DNA of 64,000 nucleotides. Origin: Symsagittifera roscoffensis (taxonomy: Eukaryota > Xenacoelomorpha > Acoela > Convolutidae). The stretch covers positions 41,618,759 to 41,682,758 of the forward strand of contig NC_087063.1 in NCBI RefSeq assembly GCF_963678635.1. Reading direction: 5' to 3'. Below the pieces are notes generated by a model that worked only from the letters and a program-made list of their open reading frames with translations, did not search any database and was not told the DNA's origin. The translations under genes were made by a program, and so were the position numbers. Positions 11,360 to 22,339 of the stretch are shown in pieces; the stretch's first letter is position 1, and every line of letters begins with the position of its first letter.

Positions 11360-13805
11360 TCGAACAAGAGAAACAATCATGAAAACGTTTATTATTGATT
11401 CTATTATCTTTTAACACAGTCAAAACTGCTCGCAAAAATTGCACCGAATATTAATAGATTCAAAGACACCCATCGCACGCATTTTGATAGACTACAAGAC
11501 AAGACTCAGAAAAGAATGGAAAGTACAGAAAACTTAAAAAATCAGAAAAAAATCAAAGATTGATTGGTCATAACTTTCGAAAGCAAGTCTTTTGAAACAA
11601 CTCCCCGACCTAAGGGTAAGTTATGGAAGCTTGTGCGTCGACAGATACCAGTTTAGCTACAAAAATTGCCCAGTGTTTTTTTTTGAATAACCCATGGGGG
11701 TTTTATCAAAAAATTTCAGTGGATTATAGCCTGAAAAAATTACAGATGAAATTTGAACTGAAATGCGGTTCACAAACGTTACCCGGAGTGGTTCTGAAAA
11801 ATCTATCAAACGGCTTACCTCAATGAAAAACAAACCATTCTATTCATAGCACAGCTTTCATAACAACGGCTAGTTTTTGAGCAGTGCTCCTGAAACTGAG
11901 GAATATTCATATCACTTTCACGTTAAACTATTGAAAAACTTTCGATATAATCAGAACAGCTTAGAAAAAATGTAGCAAAAACTTCATTCTCAGCAGCCAA
12001 TTGAAAGCATCTTACCTAATTCATTCGAGCCCGCTCTGAATCAAAACTTAACTTAATCGCGAACCAGCTGCTAACGCTTCTATCAGTAGACACAAGTTTT
12101 CAATTGAAATAACAGTTCTCGCAAAAGTTGATGGACTCAAATAAGCAAAATATCATCAAAAATGTGCATTACTGTTTCAATTAAAGTCAAGTCAAATTTT
12201 TTTTCAGGATTAAGGCTCTGTTTAGGCAAGAAACGCCCTCAGAAAAGATAATACAAAACACTAGAAAGAAGAGTGCATGTTTGAAAGCGTATATATATCA
12301 ATTAAGCCCGTGCTGCAAGTTACTAAAAAACGCAAACAAATTCAACAAAACGCATCAATATAATTTCGTTGAAATAAATTCGCGCTAAATGAAGATACTG
12401 CGTTAATTGAAATGCCTCATTTGAAAGCAAAAAATGAAATCTTAGCAGTAACTTAGAAACAACAACTGCTTCAATTGAGCAAATCTTTTCAAACACAAAA
12501 TAATACAGAAGAAAAGTAACAACAAATATGCGTCATCAAGAAAATCGGCACAAAGAAGCTGCGCTAGCTGTTGGAAACAACAACTTTTGCCAAGCAAAGC
12601 TAGTTAAATTTAGAGAAATATTCATATCAGAATCAAAAACCTGTATGCTTACCAAAAACTATCAATAAAACTAGAATTCATCATTAGTCACTTTTCCCCT
12701 CATATTTCGACTCAAGGTGTCTCAACAATGAATTCGCTATCAAACCAGTATGATTTCATATCATTTTCACAAAGATGCATTTTTTGAAATTGCATCAACG
12801 AAATTCTGAATAGCCGGTAATCTTAGCGATGGATAGGTAATCCATTACAAAAAGCAAGATCATTATCGACATTGACTGAAAATTTTTACATGAAACATTT
12901 GTGCCAGTCGGTCATATCCTGACGTTCATCTTCTTTTTGGGGTGAAATGGACTTTTCGAAAAAAATTGAATTGACCATACAGTGCTCAAGTTTCTCGCAA
13001 CAGCTTAAACCGAATGTAAAAAAAATCAGAAGAACCGAATTCATAATTGCGTGATAGTGAGGAAAACCGATCTGGAGTCAAGTTGCTATTCAAAACCTGT
13101 CCAAACAAAATCAATTCGAGTAGAGCTCTTTTGTTCCCGATAGAGAGCATCGAGGGTGGATTCGCGAGTGCTATTTTTGGAGGAAGGAGAACTGTGCCTG
13201 ATAAGGTCGCCCACTCAAGTGACTCAGTGTTTCAGAACTTATAAAACTTCTTGAGTCAAAAGTTATCGCTTTGTTACAGCTTCTAGAGTTATTCTAGTTG
13301 TTTTACTTGATCAGTTCCAGAGTTGTTGTCTAGATGTGAGTACTGAATTTAATTACCAGAGTGCATTTTATAGAGTTATGTTTAAATAAGGCGAGTTTCT
13401 GATTGATCCTTCTAAAATGGATCAAAGGTCCATTGTCCAACAAAATCTAATTGTTTTTACTTGAGCTTCCAATCTTGTTCTAAGCAGCGTTTGCGTGTTT
13501 TAGGCATTTGGAGACCTAACCTGGGGACGTGCTCTTTTCTAGAGTAGAGCGGGTGTAATTAGTAGTCTTCAAGCTGTAACAAGATATCGATGTCACATAT
13601 CTTAAGTGAACCGAATTGAATCCGACAGGTTGAAGTACACAAAAACAAAAGAAAGTGCCCCTGACCTTGAGCCAATGATTATAGGACTTATTTTTTTAAG
13701 CTCATGTGACTTAGGGACAGAGAGAATTGAAAAAGTAAATTACGATTGTTTTTGCACATTTTGGCTTCATCAGGTTAGAAAGTATTAAAACTTAAGCTAA
13801 TAACG

Positions 13806-13947
13806 CAGATGTTAGTTGGCAAATTATAGAAAGCTCAAGCAATCAAAAAAACTGCTAATACTAGAGGCACTACATATCAGCAAGGAGGAATCGGGCTTGA
13901 ACACGCGCGATGGGTGTATGAACAGGGAGTTGATACTGAAAATTTAG
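13806..13947 (+). pseudogene. Penelope-like GIY-YIG C-terminal tail, unit 2
   Basis: This is the second-copy counterpart of the 10261-10403 fragment, with the same frameshift and the same TAG end. The shared lesion shows that the decay predates the tandem duplication. Confidence 0.6.
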
Positions 13948-14631
13948 TCCCAAATTAATTTTGGTTTCCTATTTAAAAACGTCATGTCTAAATCAAAATT
14001 ATGACTCAGAAACATCCAGACAAATTATCAAAAAATGTTTATATAAATTTAGAGGTTAAAAGCATTTTAATCTAAAATTTAGATTAATCTAACAAGAATG
14101 TAGAAAACAAAAACGACCATATTCGAACCATCATGTACTGTCGAAGGAAGGGTGCCCACAACGTAATGGAGGAATTGATATAGACGGGGATTCTGACCAT
14201 CTCGAAGAAAAAGTTTCAGGTCTCCAAGTTCAAGGAGAAATGTCAACCCGAGATCATTGAAGTGTACACTGAGCTCCACCAACAACACGAACTCGAACTA
14301 AAGTTTTTGAGCCTCGTGTGGGAGCACAAGGAGCGTTTTTGCGAACTGATTTGGAAAAAAGAATCAGCAGAAAAGACTTTCGCAGACCCGGCGCAGGTCA
14401 CAGGCGAAGCGGGTAGCTACGGATAGACAGCAGGAGGACGACAAGCTGGAACCACAGTGAGGTTAATTGCATTCTGGGATTTGCGCTGTTAGCACCTTGT
14501 GAGATTTTGTTTCTCGTTGCCGGCAGGGCAAGAAACATTGTGCATTTACCATCGACGTTCCTGAAATTCATTCTCAGAAAAAAATGACTTATATGACTGG
14601 AAAACTCTTTTGAACTATACAAAATTCTTGC

Positions 14632-14901
14632 AAAATTAAAACCAACAAAGATAGAAACTCGGGCAACAAATGACAAGCTAGACAAAAAACCCCCAATGCT
14701 CATGCTTCAATATCGAGGAAATCAAAGTCAATTGTTTGCAAACAAGGTGCGCAGCATCACCAACGCACAAACTGTGTTAACGACCCGGAAAAAAACCACT
14801 CTTTCCTCCCTTAGGTCGTCCTTCTCCCGTGATCTGAAACCCCATGTGGTTTACAAACTGTCTTGTTGTAGATGTAATTCGACCTATTTTGGACAAACTT
14901 T
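14632..14901 (+). pseudogene. Penelope-like linker and GIY-YIG N-terminal half, end of unit 2
   Basis: This is the second-copy counterpart of 11090-11359, with the same QYRGNQSQLFANKV and CNSTYFGQT motifs and the same truncation point. It differs by only a few bases. Confidence 0.65.
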
Positions 14902-15587
14902 TCGAACAAGAGAAACAATCATGAAAACGTTTATTATTGATTCTATTATCATTTAACACAATCAAAACTGCTCGCAACAATTGCACCGAATACTAATAGA
15001 TTCAAAGACACCCATCGCACGCTTTTTGATAGACTACAAGACAAGACTCAGAAAAGAATGGAAAGTAAGGAAAACTTAAAAAATCAGAAAAAAATCAAAG
15101 ATTGATTGGTCATAACTTTCGAAAGCAAGTCTTTTGAAACAACTCCCCGACCCAAAGGTAAGTTATGGAAGCTTGTGCGTCGACAGATACCAGTTTAGCT
15201 ACAAAATTTGCCCAATTTTTTTTTGAATAACCCAAGGGGGTTTTATCCAAAAATATCAGTGGATTGTAGCCTGAAAAATTTAAAGATGAAATTTGAACTG
15301 AAATGCGGTTCACAAACGTTACCCGGAGTGATTCTGAAAAGTCTATCATACGGCTCACCTCAATGAAAAACAAACTAATCTATTCATAGCACAGCTTTCA
15401 TAACACCGGCGAGTTTTCGAGCAGTGCTCCTGAAACTGAGGATTGTTCATAACTTTCACATTAAACCATTGAAAAACTTTCGATATAAACAGAACAGCTT
15501 AGAAAAATTGTAGCAAAAACTTCATTCTCAGCAGCCAATTGAAAGCGTCTTACCTAATTCAGGCGAGGCCGCTCTGAATCAAAACTT

Positions 15588-16404
15588 CGTAATAATGCTT
15601 AAATTGATTGGTGGAGAGATTTTGGTTTTTGTTTAGAACCACCTAATGGTCCTTCATGATGTTTTAGCGTCTGTAAATCATTTTTATAATCAATATCTTT
15701 TAACCTGACGATGGACATAGTTCCGAAAACGTTCGAATCCAAATTTTAAAACTTTTTATCTTAAAAAGTATAAGCTGATGTTTTATCGTAATTTAGATAA
15801 ACTTTTTGTGAGAATCCTGACGATGATCATGTAGAGATACGACGTGTACATATTAAAAGGAACTTTACATACAAACATTCCATTAGTTGCGAAAACGTTT
15901 AAAATTCGATTTTCTATCAAAAATTTCTTCAATTAAAACTTTTTCAAATGATCGTCAATCATAAAATTGTCCTAAAACATAAACTATTCAAAAAAAAATC
16001 AACCAATCAGAGGTTTGCAAGTTGTGACTTCAGTGGGCGAACTTTTTAGTCGAATCCTTTTACAGTCAAAAATCAATCGTTTGGTACAATTTCTTCTTAA
16101 GAGGTTTTGTGAAGTCCCTGCTTGACGTAATGCATTTGATATTGAAAAAGTTTTTGATAAAAAGTAAATTTCAAACGCTTTTACAAATATGTGCATTTTC
16201 AAGACTTTTACAATAAACTAATCTAAATGACAATAAAATATTAATTTACAGACGTTATTTACAAAAATTCACATAAACTTTGGTTCTAAACTATCATGTT
16301 AAAAAGTTAGCCAATCAGAGTTGACTTTCAAAATTACTAAATTACTAAATATAAATTACTAAATTTTTTGGGACTAAATTTTCTGTGTTAACTCATTTCT
16401 CCTA
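15588..16404. other. Region between tandem array and minus-strand Penelope element; hammerhead-like motif
   Basis: AT-rich with no ORF of note. CTGACGA (15705-15711) is followed 13 bases later by GAAA (15725-15728), the spacing of a hammerhead-ribozyme core with a short stem II. A second CTGACGA lies near 15820, with CGAAAACGTT further on at about 15898. Penelope-like elements carry hammerhead motifs in their terminal repeats, so this may be such a remnant, but the first stem II base pair is a mismatch. No further structure is assigned. Confidence 0.3.
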
Positions 16405-17835
16405 AACTCATCGCGCTTGTTTAAGCCCGGTTTCTCTTTCCTGATATGTAGTGCCTATCGTTAAACGTTTTGTTTGGTTGTTTGACCTATCTATAATTTC
16501 CCAACTAAGATCTGCGCTATTTCCATAAAGACTACATTGCTGAAAGCCTACCGGTGAGTCTGCTTGTTTATGTTCCTCAATTCTAGTGGTCAAATGTCGA
16601 ACAGTTTGTCCGACATAGGTGGAAATGCATCCACTACATGACAATTTATAAACCACTCATGACTTGAGGTCATTAGAAAATGCTGACTTCAGTGAGGGTA
16701 AACACGATTATAGTTTTCTTGTGGTGAAAACCACTTGAGCGTTAGTTAAATTTCGTAACCTGTTTACAATTTATTGGCTTTGGTTACCTCTATATTGCAC
16801 CATCAGCATTGGTGGTTTCACATCCTCTGGTGCTTGAGTTGAAGAACTATTCTCACTATCCACGGGCTCGCTCTTACCCACGATGATTTTGCACAGGGCG
16901 TCTACCGCCACCTTAGGGGACCAATTTTCAGGGTACTGATTTGTCAGCCATTGCGCCCTATTAAATTCCATAGCCTTATCAAATTGCTGCCAGTTAGATT
17001 TACTCCTACAAACTCTGAATACAGTGCCTTATATAACACTACGTTTATACTGAGTTGAGGCGCAGCTTCTATAGTTCAGTTTAGTCCCAGTATCTGTTGA
17101 TTTTTGATAACAATTGGAGGGTACACCCCTATCCTGCGATACATTTATGTTCAAATCCAGGAACGGCAAACTTCCTTCTGAATTAGTTTCTTCTAGAGTG
17201 AACTGTAGATTTTAATGAAGAGAAATGGCGGCATCGAGAACACAACTCGGCACAAACCGTTTTAGTCATTCATTGGCTGTATCTCAGTTCCCACTGATAT
17301 TTCTTGTCTCAGAGCAAACTCGTACTCTTTCAGCCATAGGTTTTCCTGAATTACCTCGAGGGAAGCACCCATTGCTAGACCATGAACCTGCACATACCAT
17401 GAATCATTACAGTTGAAATATACTGACCGCCATATTCAAAAGCATTTTCATGGTTTCTCTTTGATTTTCAGGAGGAGACTACTCGCTGTACAGCTTCTGT
17501 CAGGCACAGCTTCGAGGAGCATTAGTGTAAAAACTTTTGACATCAGAGATATTATGGTTTCATCCTGATCTAGAGAAATATTTTCAATTGATCCTCTGGC
17601 AACTTTAATATTGGTTTCTATATTGGCTCCATCGATATTGTCAAAAACTTTGCTAGTGTTTTGTTAAGGTTCTCATACGAGCTGTCCGGAAGTGATAGTA
17701 GTAGTCGTAGGAGTGTCTCAGCCTTGTGTACCTTAGCTAAACCATATAAACGGGCGGGTGGCCCCCCTGTTGACCTCAACTTAATATTTAATTGATCTTT
17801 TATCTTGTGTTTTTTGGTTGAACAAAGCACTTCGC
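16405..17835 (-). pseudogene. Penelope-like retroelement: RT fragments, linker, GIY-YIG endonuclease
   Basis: Read on the minus strand in order, an RT N-terminal segment (GGPPARLYGLAKVHK) lies near 17730-17780. An RT motif GLAMGASL follows near 17360-17385 and a linker with QWLTNQYPENWSPKV at about 16905-16950. The stretch PPMLMVQYRGNQSQ lies near 16775, and a GIY-YIG domain at 16408-16656 has VYKLSCSGC, STYVGQTVRHLTTRIEEHK and a C-terminal tail. The GIY-YIG part retains the TYVGQT strand, the following Arg, and an EH pair. The RT catalytic DD motif was not found, and stops and frameshifts separate the pieces, so the element is dead. It is related to, but not identical with, the remnants in the 7.8-15.6 kb array and lies in the opposite direction. 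Confidence 0.75.
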
Positions 17836-18405
17836 CATATTATAAATTATAATGAAATTCACCTTAAATTTAAGCTGGAGCTCAAACTTATTTTTACTGA
17901 ACTATGTAAGTAATGATCACTCACTCTATGAAACATTAGAGAGATTTAACAGATTTGTAAAATAACTGATCAGAATAGATAGAGATCAAATTCCAATCAT
18001 GCTCTGACTTGCTCCGATCGATTAAAATGGGCTCTTCCGTCATGCGACGGTACGTGCTCAAGTTGGATAGGGCCGTACCAACGCTATATAAATACATCGG
18101 CAAAAATTTATGAATAAATCAAGTCGAAATTCATGCATCAAGAGAATTGTCAATTAAAATCTACCCTCCTCGATTATAGCAAAGATAGAATTGTCTAAGT
18201 TGGATGTATTTTTTGCACCACCTAAGGCACACGATTGCTCCTCATTTTTGTTCTTATAAAGTGTATTATGTCCGAGTATGATTCGTTCCGTTTCTCGCTT
18301 AGTTTGTCCGCTAGTTTCTGGATGGTTTTGTAGAGCCTGGTGCTGCTCCTCCGGTACACGCAAAAATTAGTGGAACAAAGCTGCTGTGTTCCACATCCAG
18401 AATTC
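17836..18405. other. Intergenic, unassigned; small minus-strand frame
   Basis: This lies between the Penelope element and LINE A. A TATATAAATA box-like string occurs at about 18085 on the plus strand. A 69-codon minus-strand frame (18154-18363), rich in charged residues, matches nothing I know. It may be the 5' end of the Penelope element or the 3' tail of LINE A. Confidence 0.3.
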
Positions 18406-18409
18406 TTTG

Positions 18410-19162
18410 TTAGTATTTTAATGTTTTGACATATTCATGATATTTCTGGGCGTCAGATAAAGTTTTGGGGCAGGATTTAGCATGGGGGTTGAAAATTTTT
18501 ACATCGAAAAACATTCGGCTGAATCGGCCTCCCCAGAGTCCATTTGCCTTGATGTCAAGTCGAGCATCATCTTCAGTAGTGGTTGTTTTTTTGTGAAAGC
18601 TTTCGTCTTCCAACGATTGAAGTTTTGCCTCTATTTCAACGTTATGGCATTTTTCATCCAGGAGTGTCGCAAAGGTATCGCGAATTTCATTATGTCTTAG
18701 GTGAGTGTATCCACCTTTGGGACAGTGTAGAGAATGGGTCAGTGTGAACGGTTGTCTACATGGGCATGTATGTGGGGTTTTTGAAGGTTCCCATCCATAT
18801 CTCAGATGTAATCCATATTTAAACTCTGATTCGTTGAGGGAAATTTTTTTTATCTTTTTAAGGGTAGCACGCTTAGCCAATTCGATGCTCCTTTCTGTGA
18901 CGCTAGATTTATTGTCAGTTTTTTTTCTGATGAGCATTTTTTGCATAATTTTAGCCTTTTTTGAGAGTGTGATGTTCTGTCTTTCAGTTTTGATGTTTCT
19001 ATTTATCAGAGTTTGTTTCGTTTCAGCTATTTCTGGATCACTGTTTTCTAACGGATCACAAATGGCTTGTGACAACTCATAGTTTCTGGAAAAGTCCGTG
19101 TTTTTGAGGAGGTCTAGTCCTCCCATTCTTAGTGGTAGTGCAAAAAAGGTTTCGATCTTCAT
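18410..19162 (-). CDS. LINE A ORF2 C-terminal fragment: CCHC zinc finger plus restriction-like endonuclease domain
   Basis: This is the longest intact minus-strand frame of LINE A (250 codons; its start is only the first Met after a frame break). It holds a Cys/His cluster of the form CPCR...THSLHC, then RHNEIRDTF, a DDARLDI motif and FFDVKIFNP. In R2-type LINEs the corresponding C-terminal endonuclease has a CCHC finger, an RHxxI motif, a PD motif and a D/E-x-K motif. Here RHN, DD-LD and DVK fill those positions. The domain would nick target DNA for target-primed reverse transcription. The assignment to the restriction-like class is inference from motif order; that this is a LINE C-terminus is much firmer because an RT lies directly upstream. 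Confidence 0.65.
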   Translation of the reverse strand: MKIETFFALPLRMGGLDLLKNTDFSRNYELSQAICDPLENSDPEIAETKQTLINRNIKTERQNITLSKKAKIMQKMLIRKKTDNKSSVTERSIELAKRATLKKIKKISLNESEFKYGLHLRYGWEPSKTPHTCPCRQPFTLTHSLHCPKGGYTHLRHNEIRDTFATLLDEKCHNVEIEAKLQSLEDESFHKKTTTTEDDARLDIKANGLWGGRFSRMFFDVKIFNPHAKSCPKTLSDAQKYHEYVKTLKY

Positions 19163-21405
19163 CGGTTATATGGTTTTTACCAGTAATATTAGGAAGTAGC
19201 TGATGTCTTACATTTTTCTCAATTTCATCCATTTTATTAAATGCTTCCGGAGTTGTTCTGGTTAGAAAGCTTAAAATATTTTGAACTCATTTGTGTAGGT
19301 AGAGTATGCATTTTGTGGTGATGTTTTAGCTATTTTAGAAAGCTTTTCAGTTTTCAATTTCGCTTTCCATGTATTTATCGCATGCTGATGGTGTTCCTAT
19401 AACCAATCCAAGGACTCTAAAACCGTCTACCATTGTAATATTTGTGCCTTCGAATACTTTTTTGGCGCTGTCACGGCGGTTTTCTTTTTTTATGAGTTGA
19501 CACGTGGAAGACTTCACATTGTATCCGAAATCCTTTCCGTGCACATCCAAGTTGTCCAGTATTGCGCGGAGACTCTTAAGATTACCTGCAGCGCTTCCAT
19601 CATCTGCGTGCTATTTTAGGGTGACAATTTGATTTTGCAGGAGCTCAATCAGTGGGGTTATCCCAATTCCGTACATAGCCATTGCGAGGGGATCACCCTT
19701 CGTTGAGCCTTTGGTAGATGTCAAAACCGTGTTATTGACATATAGATTTGAGGGATGTTTATATGAGTTGGCCAGCGCATGATGTAGCGCCGGACAAAGG
19801 ATTTCTACATTTTTTAAAGCAAGATCTCTATTGAGCGAGTTGAAGGCATTTTCTAAATATTATGGCGTGCGTTTCTGGTTTCTCAAACTCGATCCCAAGC
19901 TGTGGATAGCATATTCAATTCACACTTCTGACCTAAGCAGTGTTGGAAGTTTTTTCCGAGATTTTTAAGGTCTGATTTTATACATTGGATGATTGTTTTG
20001 CCAATTATTCTTCTCAGAGCTTCGCCTATACCAATGGGCCGTAACCCTGTATTTTTGTCCAGAGGTATCAAGCGACACGAGTTGTACGCCGTTAGGTTTT
20101 CATGGGGGAGAACTTCAGTTGCTATTGTATCGGATAGTTTAGCAGTTGATTTGCAAAGCTCAATGGATGCCTGGTTGAAGTGAGCTAATATTCTTCTCCA
20201 TTCGCACGCTTCTAGAACTGAGGGAGCGTGGCTTCAGTGCGTTTTCAGGGTTGTTTTTTGAAATGTCTTGGCGTTTATTTGTTCATGAAGACTGGTTTCC
20301 AGTGAACTACTTGGCTGTAGTTGTTCTTTTTTCATCTTTTATATCAGGTGTGGGGTTTGATCAGGGGTCGGGTGTGGCTATTATAGTTTCGTTGCTGTTT
20401 GCAATGGCAGGATTTCGATCGTTAGTCGAAGGAGCGTGTTGAGGCTGAGTTGGAGGGGCTTGAATGTCAGTTGTAGTGTTGTCTGTAATCAGGGAGGTGC
20501 AGCGAATGCAGCTGAAATTTTCGTCGTGGTCTCTGGCTCGGTTAAGGCCGCTGCATTTTATATGCATATAGGTTGCGCATGTTGTGCACCATATTCCACA
20601 GCCGCTTATGTTACATATGGTTAGTGTTCGTTGTTTTGGCTTGAGAGTGTTTTTCTTTCAGGATACTAAGGACTGTTTTTCCTTCAATGACTTCGTTTAG
20701 GGGAAGTACTCCTTTTGTTTTCTTGTCTGAAAGGCAGCCAATGGCTGCAGATAATTTTCCTGTACTCATTATTTTATCGAATTGCATAACTTACTCGTTT
20801 TACTTCGGACTTCTTCTGTTTTGGATGTCTATTTTGGAGAGCTTTCGCTTCAGTGAAAAGTTCGTCTATTGGCCTTGCTTCCATAAAATTATGCGGCGGA
20901 TTAGTGTTTTAGAGTTTAATCCGTTTGTTTCTGGTTTAGTTTTGGGGAGGAGCAGATGTGGAAGAATCATTGCTGCTTTCATTGCGACGTTAGAATTTGG
21001 TGCTTCTTCTACTAATGACAACAGCTGCTGGTTCAGTAATTCTATGAATTGGAAACCGGGCTTGTTCTTGCTTAGAATTATGAAGCGCGGTTTCCAGTTA
21101 ACGACAATTTTATATATGTCGTTTATTTTGATTTCAAGTTCTTGGTCGATAAATTTCCAGGGGTCGAAGGGGACTGTAGTGATTGCTGGGGGCGATGGAT
21201 AAGATTGTGTTGCGTTGGGCAGTACGTTTGTTTCAGGTGCTGATGGTGATGTTTCTTTTTGAGTTGTGATGGGGGCTGTGCTTGTTGGTTTTGGATTTTT
21301 GATGGGGGCTGTGCTTGTTGGTCTGTTGGTGGAGTTGGGCTCTTTTGCAAAGTTCTCTGGTTGGCGTTTGCAAATATGTTAGTGCGTTTGATCGGCCATA
21401 ATTTG
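19163..21405 (-). pseudogene. LINE A ORF2, N-terminal and RT part (PHD finger, RT), broken
   Basis: Reading on the minus strand, a PHD-type finger lies at about 20500-20610 (WCTTC, HIKCSGLN, FSCIRC). A Pro/Gln/Thr-rich stretch with short TNKHSPH repeats follows the start region (21240-21350). The RT N-terminal motif LDKNTGLRPIGIGEALRRIIG lies at about 19990-20060, GDPLAMAMYGIG near 19665-19700, and a catalytic motif reading HADDGSAAG near 19585-19610, where Tyr is replaced by His. The thumb stretch GFRVLGLVIG lies at about 19400-19430. Stops, including one immediately before HADD, and frameshifts break the frame. The RT family is the one often seen in cnidarian and mollusc genomes. Confidence 0.75.
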
Positions 21406-21439
21406 GCTGCGAGGAGGGTAAATTTGTGGTGAATATATA

Positions 21440-21926
21440 CAAGTTAGCTGAGCGAGCAGTAAACTGAAGATTTTATTACCATAAAAAACGAATACCATCT
21501 TTACAAAACATATTAGCACTAAAGTTAACGTTTAGATTGGGGGGAAATTATTTGGATTCTTGAGTGGTAAAATGTATTAATAAGGCGAAACAAAGAGTTA
21601 TTTAGTGCACCAAGTTTTCTGTTTGTGAAGTGATTATTTGCAGAGAGGATGGTTGCGGGGATATTTAGCATATTTGGGTTAAACTTATGAATTATCAAAT
21701 TTATTAAAAATCTTCTTATCTTCATTATATCCTGCTATTATAGTAACACAGTTCAGTTTCTGCGAGGGGTAGCGCGAGACATTAGCGGCAAGGTCGGCTA
21801 GCTTTGCACCTCTGTACGAGTGAACGTGGCTCCGACCTCTTTGGGCTGAAGTACTTGGTCCTTGAGGTTCGTTTTACCAGTTTCCTGCTCCACTTGGGCA
21901 GCCACTTCGGCCTTTCTAGCGGACAT
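21440..21926 (-). pseudogene. LINE A ORF1, SGNH-hydrolase-like, decayed
   Basis: An ATG at 21926 (minus) opens a frame that soon shifts. Downstream pieces read HSYRGAKLADLAANVSRYP and NCVTIIAGYN, matching the second and third blocks of SGNH esterases, then FCKDGIRF in the place of the DxxH block. The catalytic His has become Arg. Some LINEs (CR1/L2 group) carry such an esterase in ORF1. The first block with the nucleophile Ser is not readable here. Confidence 0.55.
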
Positions 21927-22330
21927 TCACTAAACAAGGAACAAAAGAGGCAAAACAAGAGAAATAATAGATTGTAAAATGGATTGTAGAGAAATGGATT
22001 TAAATAACAAATAGCAAAAAAGAAATGAAAGCGATTACAACCTGGTTTTTCACGGGTGGAGGTTCCGGCGGGGATGTCCGTGTAGAGGGGGAGTATCGCT
22101 GCTTGACGAGTTTTTCTCTAAAATCCCGTACCGGGCCTTCTTCTCACATAAAAGTTAAATTATGAAAGGGGCCTTCCGTTTAGGTACGGTGGTGCACAAG
22201 TGGTGCACAAGTGATCTGCAACCCCGTATACAAAAGATAGCGCTCCTGAGCAGCGCGAGGCTTATCTTAGTTCTTGTATAGTTTATTGTTTCTGCGTAGC
22301 TTTCATGCCTTTTTTCACTAATTTTTTTTA
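21927..22330. other. Spacer between LINE A and LINE B; GC-richer leader-like sequence
   Basis: No ORF. The stretch 22045-22300 is GC-richer than its surroundings and contains a direct duplication of GTGGTGCACAA near 22190-22210. Its position just upstream of LINE A on the minus strand makes it a candidate 5' UTR of LINE A. Confidence 0.35.
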
Positions 22331-22339
22331 GCAGCTAAA

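Larger units (their letters stand above)
7811..15587 (+). repeat. Tandem array of a ~3.55-kb unit (2 full copies plus 686 bp)
   Basis: The unit start TCGAACAAGAGAAACAATCA recurs at 7811, 11360 and 14902, giving periods of 3549 and 3542 bp. Copies are nearly identical by eye, with scattered substitutions and small indels: 9500 and 13047 start the same 65-codon frame, and 10558 and 14079 the same reverse frame. The third copy breaks off at about 15587 inside the sequence that matches 8461-8505. The orientation is head to tail. Each unit carries two pieces of a Penelope-type GIY-YIG domain at its 3' side; the first 2.4 kb has no recognised gene. Penelope-like elements are known to lie in tandem, so a retroelement tandem or a later unequal-crossover expansion are both possible. 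Confidence 0.85.
18406..21926 (-). mobile_element. LINE (non-LTR) retrotransposon copy A
   Basis: Minus-strand element with ORF1 (SGNH-like) upstream at about 21440-21926. ORF2 begins near 21405 at an ATG reading MADQTH and ends at 18410. ORF2 domains in order are a PHD-like finger, a Pro-rich linker, RT and a C-terminal zinc-finger/restriction-like endonuclease. It lies head to tail with the related but diverged copy B, 0.4 kb away. No target-site duplication was identified. Confidence 0.75.
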
